A stretch of DNA of 64,000 nucleotides. It comes from CAYNST01 sp964434105. Its GTDB lineage: Bacteria > Pseudomonadota > Gammaproteobacteria > Pseudomonadales > Cellvibrionaceae. Below the pieces are notes generated by a model. The model saw only the letters and a program-made list of their open reading frames with translations, searched no databases and was not told the origin of the DNA. Shown here one piece after another: positions 53,312 to 63,302 of the stretch (position 1 is the first letter of the stretch; each line of letters starts with the position of its first letter). The translations under genes were made by a program, and so were the position numbers. The stretch lies in the NCBI GenBank assembly GCA_964434105.1, contig CAYSTJ010000006.1, positions 1 to 64,000 on the forward strand, in the 5' to 3' direction.

Positions 53312-55300
53312 CTACAGCGCGCTCCTGGCTTCATGCTCAGAGACAAATGATACGGGTTGTCCCAGACGATAACCATAGATAACGGAAAAGCATAGGACAT
53401 TCTGCACATAATGGCGTGTTTCGTAGAATGGAATTGTCTCGATCCATACGTCATGGGGACGTTCCTTGCCAGCCTCGCTCAGCCAGCGGCTGACGCGGTG
53501 GGGACCGGCATTGTAGGCCGCGGCAGCCAAAATGCGGTTACCGTCGAACTGGGCCAGCAGATGCTTGAGGTAGTGGCTGCCCAGTCGCATATTGTGTTCT
53601 GCATCCAGTAAGTCACTGATGTCTGTGTGTTTGACACCAAACTTTTTTGCAGTGTACTGTGCCGTTTTTGGCATTAACTGCATAAGCCCCATCGCCCCGA
53701 CCGGGGATTTGGCCCGCTCGTCAAACGCGCTTTCCTGGCGTGCAATGGCGTATATCAATGTCGGTTCCACCTGGGTATCCAGCGCCAGGCGGGTAATCTG
53801 CTCCTGATAGGCCAGAGGGAAGCGAACCGTCAACTGATTCCACATGTCGCCCGTTATCATGGCGTTGATGCCGGTATTGTACCAGCCCCAGTCGCGCGCC
53901 AGCTGGCCTGCGGCCAGGAGTTCGTCACCGGTCAGTCTGCGGGAGATATGCAGCCATTCATAACGCGCTTCGGTGAAGCTGCCAATTGTCCATAGCTCGT
54001 GGACCCGGCGCATGCCGTCCAGGCCTGATACGTATTGAAGTACGCGGGAATCGATCGGGCGCGAGTCGTCAACCAATGCGTATCCGCGGCGGAGAATGTC
54101 AGCCGAAAGGAAACCGTAAAAGCTCCGGTTTTCCGCCAATTGGTGGTAGATGTCAGCGGATGGCATGAAATCGTTAAATGTGGTGTTCAACTCATCCTGA
54201 GCGCGCGCCCGCCAATACAACCACCGTTCGGAGTTGCGCTGGTCTTCCTCAAGCAGCAGAATGCTTTCGTTGACGCGATGCCAGTCAAGCCCCGCCAGCG
54301 CTTCGCGTATGATTTCTTCGACCACATCCTGCTTTCGCAGGGAATGGGAATAACTGAGTATGTGCTGGGCCTGGTGTGAATGACCGCCACGGATCAGCCG
54401 TTTGACAACCTGCAGTTTGGCGTCGTGACTGAGGTGCTCGGGGAACAGTTGCTGTGCTTCGTACAATTCCCAGTGCTTCAATGCCTCAAGCGGCTGTTTG
54501 AAGGCAAGCCGTTTGGTACCATGTACGATAATCTGCTGTGTGGGCAGGTCATGATCTTTCAACAACGCCCGGTTGGTCACCAATTGTGGTTGATGGTGAA
54601 CCTTGAGATAGAGTTCAGCTTTCGGCTGCAATTCGGTCATCAGCGTGGAAAGGTAACGTGCGAGGCCGATGTCATTATTTTGCATGGCTTTCTGAAACCG
54701 GCTCCAGACCAGCTCCTCCCGCATGTAACCAGCTTTACGCCAGGCGGCAAATATGGGGTCACAGGCTTTGGGTTGTGATCGGCCAACATTCCAGAGACTG
54801 GCCACCTGCGTCAGCGCTGTGCCGTCGCCGGATTGAAAGCGTGCAAACAGTGCATGGCATTGTAGCGCGGTAGATGCAATGGCAGGTTCGTAATAGCGTT
54901 GAAAATCATCCCACCGCTTACGTGCGGCGAGGGTGCCGAGAAGGTGGGTTCGCAGGCGATTTTCGAGGAACGTATCCGGGTACTGATTTAAAAACCGGTC
55001 GATCTGTGCGAATGGCAGCGACGTCAGCTCGCGCCGTATTTCGGTAAATTCGAGGTATTGTTTCAGGGGGTAGTCATCAATTTTTGCAAGATGCTCCCGG
55101 TAGTCTGCCATTTTCCCACCGGCAAGCGCCAACTTGGCCTTTTGATAATGGAATCGTTGACTCGCAAGCTGTTCTTTCTTCGGGTCAGTGGCGTTCAGGA
55201 CCGGTTGTCCGGTGGCTTTGATCGCGAAGAACATCAACAGAACAGGCAGCGCTTTCCACAGTCCTGAAGCTGTGGAGTCGAGATAAACCGGGAAGTTCAA
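53312..55300 (-). CDS. slt: Soluble lytic murein transglycosylase Slt
   Basis: 662 aa. Signal peptide, then a long superhelical U/L domain (about 40-490) that forms a ring, and a C-terminal GH23 catalytic domain. The catalytic Glu is about E523 in IARQESAFDERA, followed by SPVGAMGLMQLMPKTAQ and AAAYNAGPHRV. Cuts glycan strands with 1,6-anhydro formation in the periplasm. NagZ, at the end of the window, acts later in the same recycling pathway. Confidence 0.95.
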   Translation of the reverse strand: MNFPVYLDSTASGLWKALPVLLMFFAIKATGQPVLNATDPKKEQLASQRFHYQKAKLALAGGKMADYREHLAKIDDYPLKQYLEFTEIRRELTSLPFAQIDRFLNQYPDTFLENRLRTHLLGTLAARKRWDDFQRYYEPAIASTALQCHALFARFQSGDGTALTQVASLWNVGRSQPKACDPIFAAWRKAGYMREELVWSRFQKAMQNNDIGLARYLSTLMTELQPKAELYLKVHHQPQLVTNRALLKDHDLPTQQIIVHGTKRLAFKQPLEALKHWELYEAQQLFPEHLSHDAKLQVVKRLIRGGHSHQAQHILSYSHSLRKQDVVEEIIREALAGLDWHRVNESILLLEEDQRNSERWLYWRARAQDELNTTFNDFMPSADIYHQLAENRSFYGFLSADILRRGYALVDDSRPIDSRVLQYVSGLDGMRRVHELWTIGSFTEARYEWLHISRRLTGDELLAAGQLARDWGWYNTGINAMITGDMWNQLTVRFPLAYQEQITRLALDTQVEPTLIYAIARQESAFDERAKSPVGAMGLMQLMPKTAQYTAKKFGVKHTDISDLLDAEHNMRLGSHYLKHLLAQFDGNRILAAAAYNAGPHRVSRWLSEAGKERPHDVWIETIPFYETRHYVQNVLCFSVIYGYRLGQPVSFVSEHEARSAL

Positions 55301-55469
55301 GATGTATGCTCCTTAAAAGACGACGAAACCGAAAGCAAATATATACATCAAGTGTTGTCCAATATTATCGTTTGCGCCATCTAAGTCTTCGTAAATAAAT
55401 GGATTTTTTCGTTATAGATAGGGCAATATGCATACCTGTTTCAGAAATACCAGGAAGCTTATATCCGCT

Positions 55470-57356
55470 ATGCAATTATTGACAATCGACGGTTTAACTC
55501 ACCATTACGGCGAACAGATTATTTTTGATCATGCGAGTCTGGTTCTTAATGCCGGTGACAGGCTATGCATTCTCGGGCGTAACGGCGCCGGAAAATCCAC
55601 GCTGCTTAAGGTTATTCAGGCGGCAACTGATGCAGACGCAGGCACCATCTGGCGTATGCCGGGCATTCGTATTGCTTCGTTGGATCAGGATTTGCCTCCG
55701 GCAGTTCCGGAGACCGTGTACGATTTCGTCGAGAAAGGGCTGGGCGATCTGCACGGTGATCTGCTGCAATTTGAAGCGCTCTCGACGCGCCATGATCCCC
55801 AAAGCATGGAGGAGCTTGGCAAGGTGCAACAGCGGATCGAAGCGCAGGATGGCTGGGCTGCGCGCAATCGCGTTCAGCAGGTGCTGACGCGTCTGGAGCT
55901 TCCACCAAAAGCCCTGCTTTCGGACCTGTCGGGCGGTTGGCGTCGACGGGTGTCGCTGGCGCGGGCACTGGTGTTGAACCCGGATCTTCTGTTGTTGGAT
56001 GAGCCGACCAACCATCTGGACGTTGTGGCCATCGAATGGCTGGAAAGACAGTTGCTGGAATTCCCGGGGGCCATTGTGTTTATTTCCCATGACCGTCGAT
56101 TCTCACGCAAGGTAGCCAACCGTCTGGGTGAGCTGGATAGAGGGCAGCTCACATTGTGGGATGGTGATTACGAGGGCTTCCTGGCGTTGCGCGAACAACA
56201 ACTGGCCGACGAGGAGAAGCATAATGCCGAATTCGACCGGCGGCTGGCCGAGGAGGAGGTCTGGATTCGCAAGGGTATCAAAGCGCGCCGCACCCGAAAT
56301 GAGGGCCGTGTCCGGGACTTGAAACAGATGCGTGCAGAGCGGGCCCAGCGGATCGAGCGACAGGGCGACGTCACCATGACGGTTAGTGCCGAGATGACCT
56401 CCGGCAAACTGGTAGCAGCATGTGAACATGTCAGTTTCAGCTGGCAGGACAAGCCGATCGTGCAAAATTTCTCCGGCAAGATAGTTCGCGGGGACAAGAT
56501 TGGCCTGATCGGTCCGAATGGTATAGGGAAGAGCACCTTTTTGAAATTGATTCTGGGGCAATTACAGCCACAGACTGGAAAGGTCACACTGGGAACCCGG
56601 CTGTCAGTAGCCTATTTTGATCAGCTGAGAGAGCATCTGGACCTGGAAAAAAGTGCCGTTGATAATATTGCTGAGGGACGGGAGTTTATCGATGTCGCCG
56701 GAAAATCCCGGCATGTTATCAGCTACCTGAACGATTTTTTGTTCACCGGCGAGCGCGCCCGAACACCGATTCGCGCCTTGTCCGGCGGAGAACGCAACCG
56801 CATTCTGCTGGCGAAGCTGTTCAGCAAGCCGGCGAACCTGTTGATTATGGACGAGCCCACGAATGATCTTGATATCGAAACGCTGGAACTGCTCGAAGAG
56901 CTGCTGATCGCATATGAGGGCACCTTGCTACTCGTTAGTCACGATCGGCAATTCCTCGACAATGTAGTTACCAGCACCATTGCGTTTGAAGGGCAGGGTC
57001 GGGTGAAGGAATACGTGGGTGGCTACGAAGACTGGATTCGACAGGGAGGCGTTTGGCCGGAGGCTGGCAGGGATGACAGTGGGACCACGGCAAACACAGC
57101 GCCAAGCCCCGCCCCTGCCCCGAGAGCCGTGGTGGGTGCGCGCAAGCTGTCTTATAAGCTGCAACGGGAGCTGGACGGGTTGCCGGCGAGGATCGATCAG
57201 CTTGAGCAGGAAATTCAGGCATTGACGCTCGAGATGTCCCGTCCGGACTTCTATCAGCAATCGCCCGATAAAATCAGCCTACACACTGCCTCGCTGGAGC
57301 AAATGCAAGCCCGGCTCGAGCAGGTCTATCGCCGATGGGAAGAGCTGGAACCCTAG
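55470..57356 (+). CDS. uup: ABC-F ATPase Uup
   Basis: 628 aa from the ATG that gives the family N-terminus MQLLTIDGLTHHYG; an ATG 42 bp upstream is possible and ribosome-binding sites are weak for both. Two ABC cassettes without membrane domain: Walker A GRNGAGKS and GPNGIGKS, signatures LSGGWRRRVSLA and LSGGERNRILLA. The C-terminal coiled coil (about 555-628) is the DNA/ribosome-binding arm of Uup. Linked to precise transposon excision and ribosome or replication-fork rescue. Divergent from slt. Confidence 0.93.
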   Translation: MQLLTIDGLTHHYGEQIIFDHASLVLNAGDRLCILGRNGAGKSTLLKVIQAATDADAGTIWRMPGIRIASLDQDLPPAVPETVYDFVEKGLGDLHGDLLQFEALSTRHDPQSMEELGKVQQRIEAQDGWAARNRVQQVLTRLELPPKALLSDLSGGWRRRVSLARALVLNPDLLLLDEPTNHLDVVAIEWLERQLLEFPGAIVFISHDRRFSRKVANRLGELDRGQLTLWDGDYEGFLALREQQLADEEKHNAEFDRRLAEEEVWIRKGIKARRTRNEGRVRDLKQMRAERAQRIERQGDVTMTVSAEMTSGKLVAACEHVSFSWQDKPIVQNFSGKIVRGDKIGLIGPNGIGKSTFLKLILGQLQPQTGKVTLGTRLSVAYFDQLREHLDLEKSAVDNIAEGREFIDVAGKSRHVISYLNDFLFTGERARTPIRALSGGERNRILLAKLFSKPANLLIMDEPTNDLDIETLELLEELLIAYEGTLLLVSHDRQFLDNVVTSTIAFEGQGRVKEYVGGYEDWIRQGGVWPEAGRDDSGTTANTAPSPAPAPRAVVGARKLSYKLQRELDGLPARIDQLEQEIQALTLEMSRPDFYQQSPDKISLHTASLEQMQARLEQVYRRWEELEP

Positions 57357-57412
57357 GGTCTGTTGACGCGTTATCGGCACAACAGGCAAACCAATGCAGC
57401 GTCAGCAGACCC
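57356..57412 (+). terminator. Long inverted repeat after uup
   Basis: GGGTCTGTTGACGC and GCGTCAGCAGACCC form a 14-bp stem with one T-G wobble, 29-nt loop. The first base is the last base of the uup stop codon. No T-run follows on either strand, so it may be a bidirectional terminator of uup and the convergent universal stress gene, or the remains of a tiny inverted-repeat element. Confidence 0.45.
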
Positions 57413-57438
57413 TGGCCCGTCAATTGGGGGAATTCCGC

Positions 57439-57870
57439 TTAAACCCGTACGGCCAGGACGTCGCAGCCCGCATTTTTCAGTACATTGGATGCGGTAGATC
57501 CCAGCAGTAGTGCAAGCCCGTGACGAGCATGGCTGCCTACCACGATCAGATCGGCGCCGATTTCCTGTGCCGCAGCGCGCAGTTCTTCGGCGGTATTGCC
57601 TACGGTAACCTGCATGTGTCGTGGAGTAATGGCCAATGATTGCGCCAGATTTTTAAGGGATTCGCCTGCGTGGCTCTCCATGACCATCTGGGTATCGGTC
57701 AGATCGATGGGAATGTCGCCGGCATAGGCAAACGCAAGCGGTTCAATGACATGCATCAGGCTGACGTCTGCACCCAGTGCCCCGGCCAGTGAAACTGCCC
57801 GATTGATGACAGCCTGGGAATCAGTGGGCGAAAGGTCGAGCCCGACAAGTATATGCTGATAGCTTTTCAT
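57439..57870 (-). CDS. Universal stress protein UspA-like
   Basis: 143 aa. Single Usp domain with the ATP-binding signature GSHARHGLALLLGSTASNVL near the C-terminus and HILVGLDLSP at the start. GAGG lies 5 bp before the ATG. Stands alone between uup (convergent) and the membrane-anchored unknown (divergent). Confidence 0.93.
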   Translation of the reverse strand: MKSYQHILVGLDLSPTDSQAVINRAVSLAGALGADVSLMHVIEPLAFAYAGDIPIDLTDTQMVMESHAGESLKNLAQSLAITPRHMQVTVGNTAEELRAAAQEIGADLIVVGSHARHGLALLLGSTASNVLKNAGCDVLAVRV

Positions 57871-58051
57871 GGACGCCTCGATAAGCAGTGGCCATTAAAC
57901 TGCATCGGAGCCTGACGGCGAATTTCGGTATTACCCGACAGACCAGTAACGCAGTGACGGCCCTATAATGTGGTCAATTGGCAGATTTACATGACCTGCT
58001 CTGGATAATGATCACTCACATGCCTCGCTGCAATTGACAAAGGAAAAATTT

Positions 58052-58597
58052 ATGACCTGGATCCTCTGGTTGGTTATGGGATTAGTGCTGTGCATGCTCC
58101 TGGGTCCCATCTTATTCCTGAAGCCCTCACCCAGGCAACTGCAACTGGCACAATTGCGCGCCCGGGCGCCAAAGCTTGGACTGAAAGTGCATATGGCACA
58201 ACTGGCCGGCGAGGAGAGGGCCGTCTACCAGTTGCCGTGGCCAGCGGGGAAGGAGCGCTATGCGGGTCCGGAGTGGTGCCTCGAAAGAAAAGCCTATAAG
58301 CATGAAATTCATATCGGCCAGTATTGGTACTGGGTAGAGAGCAGCGTCCCGGAATCCGCAGTGATTCGTGTCCTGACAGCGCAGGTGCCAAACCTGCCAG
58401 ACTCGATAAATGGCGTCGCGGCTGATCGAAACGGATTATCCTGCTACTGGAATGAGCGAGGCGGGTTAGCGGTTCAGGACCTGATGGCGCAATGGCTGGT
58501 ACAAACGCAGGCATCGCTCTGGCCCGTGGTTGCGAAGCGTGTCCAACGGGATTTACCATCCGATTCAGGCGACCAGAACACGCAAGACGAGTGGTAA
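58052..58597 (+). CDS. Membrane-anchored protein of unknown function
   Basis: 181 aa from the ATG with AGGAAA before it; a TTG six codons earlier is less likely. One N-terminal helix (about 2-24), then PSPRQLQLAQLRARAPKLGL and a conserved-looking soluble part with several Trp and Tyr (GQYWYWVESS, SCYWNERGGLAVQDL). Resembles hypothetical pseudomonad proteins encoded near topA/uup. No function can be given. Confidence 0.7.
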   Translation: MTWILWLVMGLVLCMLLGPILFLKPSPRQLQLAQLRARAPKLGLKVHMAQLAGEERAVYQLPWPAGKERYAGPEWCLERKAYKHEIHIGQYWYWVESSVPESAVIRVLTAQVPNLPDSINGVAADRNGLSCYWNERGGLAVQDLMAQWLVQTQASLWPVVAKRVQRDLPSDSGDQNTQDEW

Positions 58598-59002
58598 AGG
58601 CAGGCAAGGCGGGCTCAAGTGCTACGGGTGTTCTGTGCGGGCCAGGCATTTTTGCGGAGGCCAGTTCAGGCGACGGTTGCTGGCGACAGATTGTGCGAAA
58701 GTGTGATAGGTTTCACGGTCTGTGTGGCCGAATCGGCCCAGATACTTGCGAAGAGGACTGCGTGTAAACTGGATTCGCGTTTCCAGCTGAACTATGGTTC
58801 CTTAATAAATACGCTGTCTTGGCCACCGAGGCTTGACCTGAACTCGCTCAGGACTTATATATGCGCACCTGTCGCACGCTTTGTCGCCTGGCGGAAGTCA
58901 TTTTCACTCACCGGCATTTCAATGTCTGGCGCAGTCGGCTAGCCATTTCACGTTTCAAATAATCGAAATCAAATTCACACCAGCAAAAGAAGTGGGCTCA
59001 TA
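58598..59002. other. Spacer upstream of topA
   Basis: 405 bp without a convincing gene on either strand; the short open frames have no recognisable product. It contains a good promoter candidate at 58833-58861 and otherwise nothing I can name. Confidence 0.55.
58833..58861 (+). promoter_or_regulatory. Sigma-70-type promoter candidate for topA
   Basis: TTGACC and TATATA separated by exactly 17 bp, 141 bp before the topA ATG. The -35 box matches 5 of 6 and the -10 box 4 of 6 consensus bases. Confidence 0.45.
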
Positions 59003-61654
59003 ATGGGGAAGTCACTGGTAATTGTGGAGTCGCCTGCCAAGGCGAAAACGATCAACAAATACCTCGGCAACAATTTCATCGTTAAATCCAGCGTGGGTCA
59101 TATACGGGATTTGCCGACCAGTGGGTCCGGTAGCGGCTCGGACCCTAAAGCACGCGCCGCGCAAGCTGCCAAAACACGAAAGATGTCCGAAGAAGAAAAA
59201 GTCGACCACAAGCGCCGCAAAGCACGTGAGCAGCTGGTCAAGCGGATGGGTATAGACCCTGAAAACGGCTGGCAGGCACATTACGAAATTCTGCCGGGCA
59301 AGGAAAAGGTGGTAGAAGAACTCCGGCGTCTGGCCGAGAATGCCGACGAAATCTTTCTTGCGACGGACCTTGACCGCGAGGGAGAGGCCATTGCCTGGCA
59401 CTTGCAGGAAGCAATAGGAGGCGATGAGCAGCGCTATCGTCGTGTGGTGTTCAACGAGATCACCAAATCTGCGATTCAGAATGCCTTTAAATCGCCCGGC
59501 CGTATCGATATCAACCGGGTTAATGCGCAGCAGGCGCGGCGGTTTCTCGACCGGCTGGTTGGCTACATGCTATCACCGCTTCTTTGGGAAAAGATTGCCC
59601 GAGGGCTGTCTGCGGGGCGGGTTCAATCGGTGGCTGTACGCCTGATTGCGGAACGGGAACGGGAAATCCGCGCGTTTATTCCTGAAGAATTCTGGAATCT
59701 GGCCGCTGATCTTCGGACTGGCAGTGACGAAATCGCGCGCTTCGAAGTCAAGAAATTTCGCAACAGCAATTTCGAACCGAAGACCGGAGAGCAGGCCCAG
59801 GCAGCCGTCAAGGCACTGGAACACGCCGATTACAAAGTCATTGCGCGGGAAGACAAGCCGACACAATCCAGGCCCGGTGCTCCCTTTATTACATCGACGC
59901 TGCAACAGGCGGCCAGTACACGTCTCGGATTCGGCGTGAAGAAGACCATGACCCTGGCCCAAAAGCTCTATGAAGGTGGATTTATCACCTACATGAGAAC
60001 CGACTCAACCAACCTCAGTACCGAGGCAGTGGGGAATTGTCGTGACTTCATCCTGGAAACCTACGGTGATAAATACCTCCCAGAGCAGCCGCGTAGCTAT
60101 AGCAGCAAGGAGGGTGCGCAGGAGGCCCATGAGGCGATCCGTCCGTCGGATGTCAGTCTCAAGCCTGCGAGTCTTACTGGAATGGATCGCGATGCAGAGC
60201 GTCTGTATGCATTGATCTGGCAACAGTTTGTCGCCTGTCAAATGGTGCCCGCGCAATTCACCAGTACGGTGATCACAGTAGAAGCGGCGGAATACCAGCT
60301 CCGGGCCAGAGGGCGTGTTCTACGCTTCGATGGTTTTCTCAAAGTGATGCCGGCGCATCAAAAAAGCGATGAAGACAAGTTGCTGCCAGACGTCAAGATT
60401 GGAGAAGGCCTCGCTCTGGTAAAACTGTTGCCATCACAGCATTTCACCAAGCCTCCGGCCCGTTATTCTGAGGCCAGTCTCGTCAAAGAGCTGGAAAAGC
60501 GCGGCATCGGTCGACCCTCTACCTACGCCTCGATTATCTCCACCATCCAGGAGCGAGGATATGTACACGTGCAAAACCGTCGCTTCTATGCTGATAAAAT
60601 GGGCGATATAGTCACCGAACGGCTTACCGAAAGCTTTGAGGACCTGATGGATTATGGGTTTACCGCGAACATGGAGCAATCTCTGGACGCTATCGCCGAT
60701 GGCAAGAAGCAGTGGCAGGATTTGCTGGACAGTTTTTATGCCGATTTTTCTAACAAGCTCACCAAGGCGCAGGGCGCAGAATTCGGCATGCGCGGTAACC
60801 AGCCAACCGAAACAAATATTAAGTGCGACAAATGTGGTCGCAATATGCAGATACGCACCGGCAGTACCGGCGTATTTCTAGGTTGCTCGGGTTACGCTCT
60901 GCCGCCGAAGGAACGCTGCAAAAATACCCGAAATCTTGTCAGCGGTGACGAAGTACTTGATGTCGATAATGACGACGACGCTGAATCCCGGGCGCTGCGG
61001 CAAAAACGTCGTTGCAATGTGTGCAATGCGGCCATGGATAGTTATTTACTCGATGAAGGTCACAAGATTCATATATGCGGAAACAACCCGGATTGCGCCG
61101 GTTATACGGTCGAAGAGGGGAGTTTTAAAATCAAGGGATATGAGGGGCCAGTGATCGAGTGTGATAAATGCGGTCACGATATGCAGTTGAAGACCGGTCG
61201 CTTCGGGAAATATTTTGGCTGTACCAATGAAGGTTGTAGCAATACCCGAAAGCTGTTACGTAGTGGCGAAGCGGCACCGCCGAAGATGGACCCTGTACCC
61301 ATGCCCGAGCTGCGATGTGAAAAGGTCGACGATCATTACATTTTGCGGGATGGTGCTTCCGGACTCTTCCTGGCAGCCAGCCAGTTCCCAAAGAACCGCG
61401 AAACTCGCGCGCCACTAGTGAGAGAGCTGCTTCCTCACAAGGATGAAATCGATCCAAAATACCATTTTTTGATGAAAGCGCCCGTCGAGGACCCGGATGG
61501 TAATGCCGCTATAGTCCGTTATAGCCGAAAAACCCGGGAGCAATATGTTCAGTCAGAAGTCAATGGCAAGGCGACTGGCTGGAAAGCCTTTTACAAGGGG
61601 GGGCGATGGGTTGTCTCCGACAGTAAAAAAACGGCATCGAAAAAGGGCGAATAA
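59003..61654 (+). CDS. topA: DNA topoisomerase I
   Basis: 883 aa (E. coli 865). Relaxes negative supercoils. The TOPRIM domain starts at LVIVESPAKAKTINKYLG with DLDREGEAIAWHL; the catalytic Tyr is Y330 in FITYMRTDSTNLS. The C-terminus has three Zn-ribbon modules with CxxC pairs (CDKCGRNM, CNVCNAAM, CDKCGHDM) and a basic tail. Single gene ahead of the DUF6586 gene (42 bp gap). Confidence 0.98.
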   Translation: MGKSLVIVESPAKAKTINKYLGNNFIVKSSVGHIRDLPTSGSGSGSDPKARAAQAAKTRKMSEEEKVDHKRRKAREQLVKRMGIDPENGWQAHYEILPGKEKVVEELRRLAENADEIFLATDLDREGEAIAWHLQEAIGGDEQRYRRVVFNEITKSAIQNAFKSPGRIDINRVNAQQARRFLDRLVGYMLSPLLWEKIARGLSAGRVQSVAVRLIAEREREIRAFIPEEFWNLAADLRTGSDEIARFEVKKFRNSNFEPKTGEQAQAAVKALEHADYKVIAREDKPTQSRPGAPFITSTLQQAASTRLGFGVKKTMTLAQKLYEGGFITYMRTDSTNLSTEAVGNCRDFILETYGDKYLPEQPRSYSSKEGAQEAHEAIRPSDVSLKPASLTGMDRDAERLYALIWQQFVACQMVPAQFTSTVITVEAAEYQLRARGRVLRFDGFLKVMPAHQKSDEDKLLPDVKIGEGLALVKLLPSQHFTKPPARYSEASLVKELEKRGIGRPSTYASIISTIQERGYVHVQNRRFYADKMGDIVTERLTESFEDLMDYGFTANMEQSLDAIADGKKQWQDLLDSFYADFSNKLTKAQGAEFGMRGNQPTETNIKCDKCGRNMQIRTGSTGVFLGCSGYALPPKERCKNTRNLVSGDEVLDVDNDDDAESRALRQKRRCNVCNAAMDSYLLDEGHKIHICGNNPDCAGYTVEEGSFKIKGYEGPVIECDKCGHDMQLKTGRFGKYFGCTNEGCSNTRKLLRSGEAAPPKMDPVPMPELRCEKVDDHYILRDGASGLFLAASQFPKNRETRAPLVRELLPHKDEIDPKYHFLMKAPVEDPDGNAAIVRYSRKTREQYVQSEVNGKATGWKAFYKGGRWVVSDSKKTASKKGE

Positions 61655-61696
61655 AATTTCGGCTGAAATATGCCTGAATAGAAATGTGAGATTACT

Positions 61697-62245
61697 GTGA
61701 AAAATGAAACAGCCTATGCACGTCGTGCAAATCAGAAGCTGGCCTGTGCCGACGTCTTATTGACTTTGTCATCAACTAATGCGGACCGGTTTACAGCGCA
61801 GTCGCTCATGGAATCTGTTTACCTTCAGATGGAACTGGCTTTCGGTTTTTATATGTCGGAAGTCTTTGCCAAATATGGCGCGGCGAACATGGTCGAAGGT
61901 AGTGACGCGGTCGCCCTTGACAGATTGGATGCCTGGCTTCGGAATCCGAAGACAGGTATGTTCGAGATAAGCGAGCTTCGATTATTATTGGCGAATCCGG
62001 ATAGCTGGTTTTCGCATTGTGTTGCAATATGGCGATCTTTACGATGTGCTGGCGATCAAAAGAGGCAAATGAAATCTTCGCTGTTCGATAGTTCAGACGC
62101 TTCCGGGAAGCGAAGCGACAATCTTATTGCAGTAGGTGCAGCGATAGACGCCGGCAATGAGCTGTCTGTCGAATTGGCGCAATCCGCACTCCATAAGCTT
62201 CGGGAGTTTATAGAGAGGAATCGCGCTAGCGGTATGGAATACTAA
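61697..62245 (+). CDS. DUF6586 family protein
   Basis: 182 aa from a GTG start. Predicted all-helical cytoplasmic protein; conserved-looking N-terminus (YARRANQKLACADVLL) and AFGFYMSEVFAKYG. The family is found between topA and sulA in Pseudomonas and relatives, as here. Ends 4 bp inside the convergent sulA gene. Function unknown. Confidence 0.85.
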   Translation: MKNETAYARRANQKLACADVLLTLSSTNADRFTAQSLMESVYLQMELAFGFYMSEVFAKYGAANMVEGSDAVALDRLDAWLRNPKTGMFEISELRLLLANPDSWFSHCVAIWRSLRCAGDQKRQMKSSLFDSSDASGKRSDNLIAVGAAIDAGNELSVELAQSALHKLREFIERNRASGMEY

Positions 62246-62652
62246 TGCGAGCGGTAACGCATCAGTATTCCTGTGGTATTGCCATGCATGGCTGCCGATT
62301 CGAGGCAGGTCATTTGCCAGTCAGACAGTACGCCGGGACTGGACACAACGATGCTGCTGTTTCCCTCCAGTAAAGCCTGTCGTGTTAATGTAAATATCTC
62401 ACCGTCGCTACGGGGATGAATCAACCGTATGCTCGACAGGTTAAATCCGAACTCCACCAACAGTTCTCTGTTCAGGCCAGCAGGTGGCAGCCAGGTAAAC
62501 CACCGCGTACCCGCAGACTGGCTCATGCACGCCAGAGTCGGTAACACGAGTTGAAAATTACCAATAGTGGGCAGCACGATTTCTGTGATGCCCGGTGGAG
62601 AAGTCTCCACCGGCGGAATACTGCGATTAGCCGAACTTATACTCTGAAGCAT
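62242..62652 (-). CDS. sulA: SOS cell-division inhibitor SulA-like
   Basis: 136 aa. SulA blocks FtsZ polymerisation after DNA damage. The central part resembles the family: GITEIVLPTIGNFQLVLPTLACMSQ in pieces, then RWFTWLPPAGLNRELLVEFGF with the Trp and conserved Leu used for FtsZ binding. It starts 4 bp after the lexA stop, so it is expressed with lexA from the LexA-controlled promoter. In E. coli it is a separate gene; the lexA-sulA pair is the Pseudomonas arrangement. Confidence 0.88.
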   Translation of the reverse strand: MLQSISSANRSIPPVETSPPGITEIVLPTIGNFQLVLPTLACMSQSAGTRWFTWLPPAGLNRELLVEFGFNLSSIRLIHPRSDGEIFTLTRQALLEGNSSIVVSSPGVLSDWQMTCLESAAMHGNTTGILMRYRSH

Positions 62653-62656
62653 AGGA

Positions 62657-63259
62657 TTAACTCCTGCGAATGATACCGACCGATAATCCTTCTATAGAAA
62701 ACTGCGCGTCCTTAAGATCTACTTTGATGACGTCGAATTCCGGGTTTTCGGGCCAGAGTTCAATGACAGACCGATTACGCTCCCGCCGAAAGCGCTTTAC
62801 CGTGACTTCATCGCCGAGCCGTGCGACGACAATGTCGTTGTTACGGACCTGAGTAGTTTTATGTACGGCCAGAAGATCGCCGTCCAGAATGCCGGCGTTG
62901 CACATACTCATTCCATGCACGGTCAGCAGGTAATCCGGCTTTGTGCTGAACATGGTCTCCGGAATGGCGTAGTAGTTTTCGATATGTTCCTGGGCGAGAA
63001 TAGGCAAACCGGCAGCTACCCGGCCTACCAGCGGTATACCGCGCTCGCGCTGGGGCAGTCGGATACCTCGGGAGGCGCCTTCAATCAATTCAATGGCACC
63101 TTTTCTCGCCAATGCCTTAATATGCTCTTCTGCAGCATTGGCTGAACGAAACCCGAGCTCGCGGGCAATTTCAGCGCGAGTGGGTGGGCATCCGGTCTGC
63201 TCCATGGCATTCTTGATGAGGTCCAGCACATCTTGTTGTCTTGCTGTCAGTTTAATCAT
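62657..63259 (-). CDS. lexA: LexA repressor
   Basis: 200 aa from the ATG giving the family N-terminus MIKLTARQQDVL; upstream in-frame starts are rejected because the LexA boxes lie in between. N-terminal winged-helix DNA-binding domain (about 1-70), self-cleavage site A83-G84, catalytic Ser118 (HGMSM) and Lys155 (EVTVKRF). Represses the SOS regulon; RecA filaments trigger its cleavage. Upstream of sulA in one operon and divergent from nagZ. Confidence 0.97.
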   Translation of the reverse strand: MIKLTARQQDVLDLIKNAMEQTGCPPTRAEIARELGFRSANAAEEHIKALARKGAIELIEGASRGIRLPQRERGIPLVGRVAAGLPILAQEHIENYYAIPETMFSTKPDYLLTVHGMSMCNAGILDGDLLAVHKTTQVRNNDIVVARLGDEVTVKRFRRERNRSVIELWPENPEFDVIKVDLKDAQFSIEGLSVGIIRRS

Positions 63260-63283
63260 GAAATTCAGTGTCCGGTAGAATAT

Positions 63284-63299
63284 CTGGTGGCATGTACAG
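63284..63299 (-). promoter_or_regulatory. LexA box 1
   Basis: On the lexA strand CTGTACATGCCACCAG, an exact CTG-N10-CAG match, 25 bp upstream of the lexA ATG. Position and match indicate autoregulation. Confidence 0.8.
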
Positions 63300-63302
63300 T
63301 TC

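Noticed and set aside
57356..57412. Inverted repeat after uup as a fourth mobile element
   Set aside because: Its ends do not match the MITE family and I see no flanking direct repeat, so it is kept as a terminator-like hairpin.
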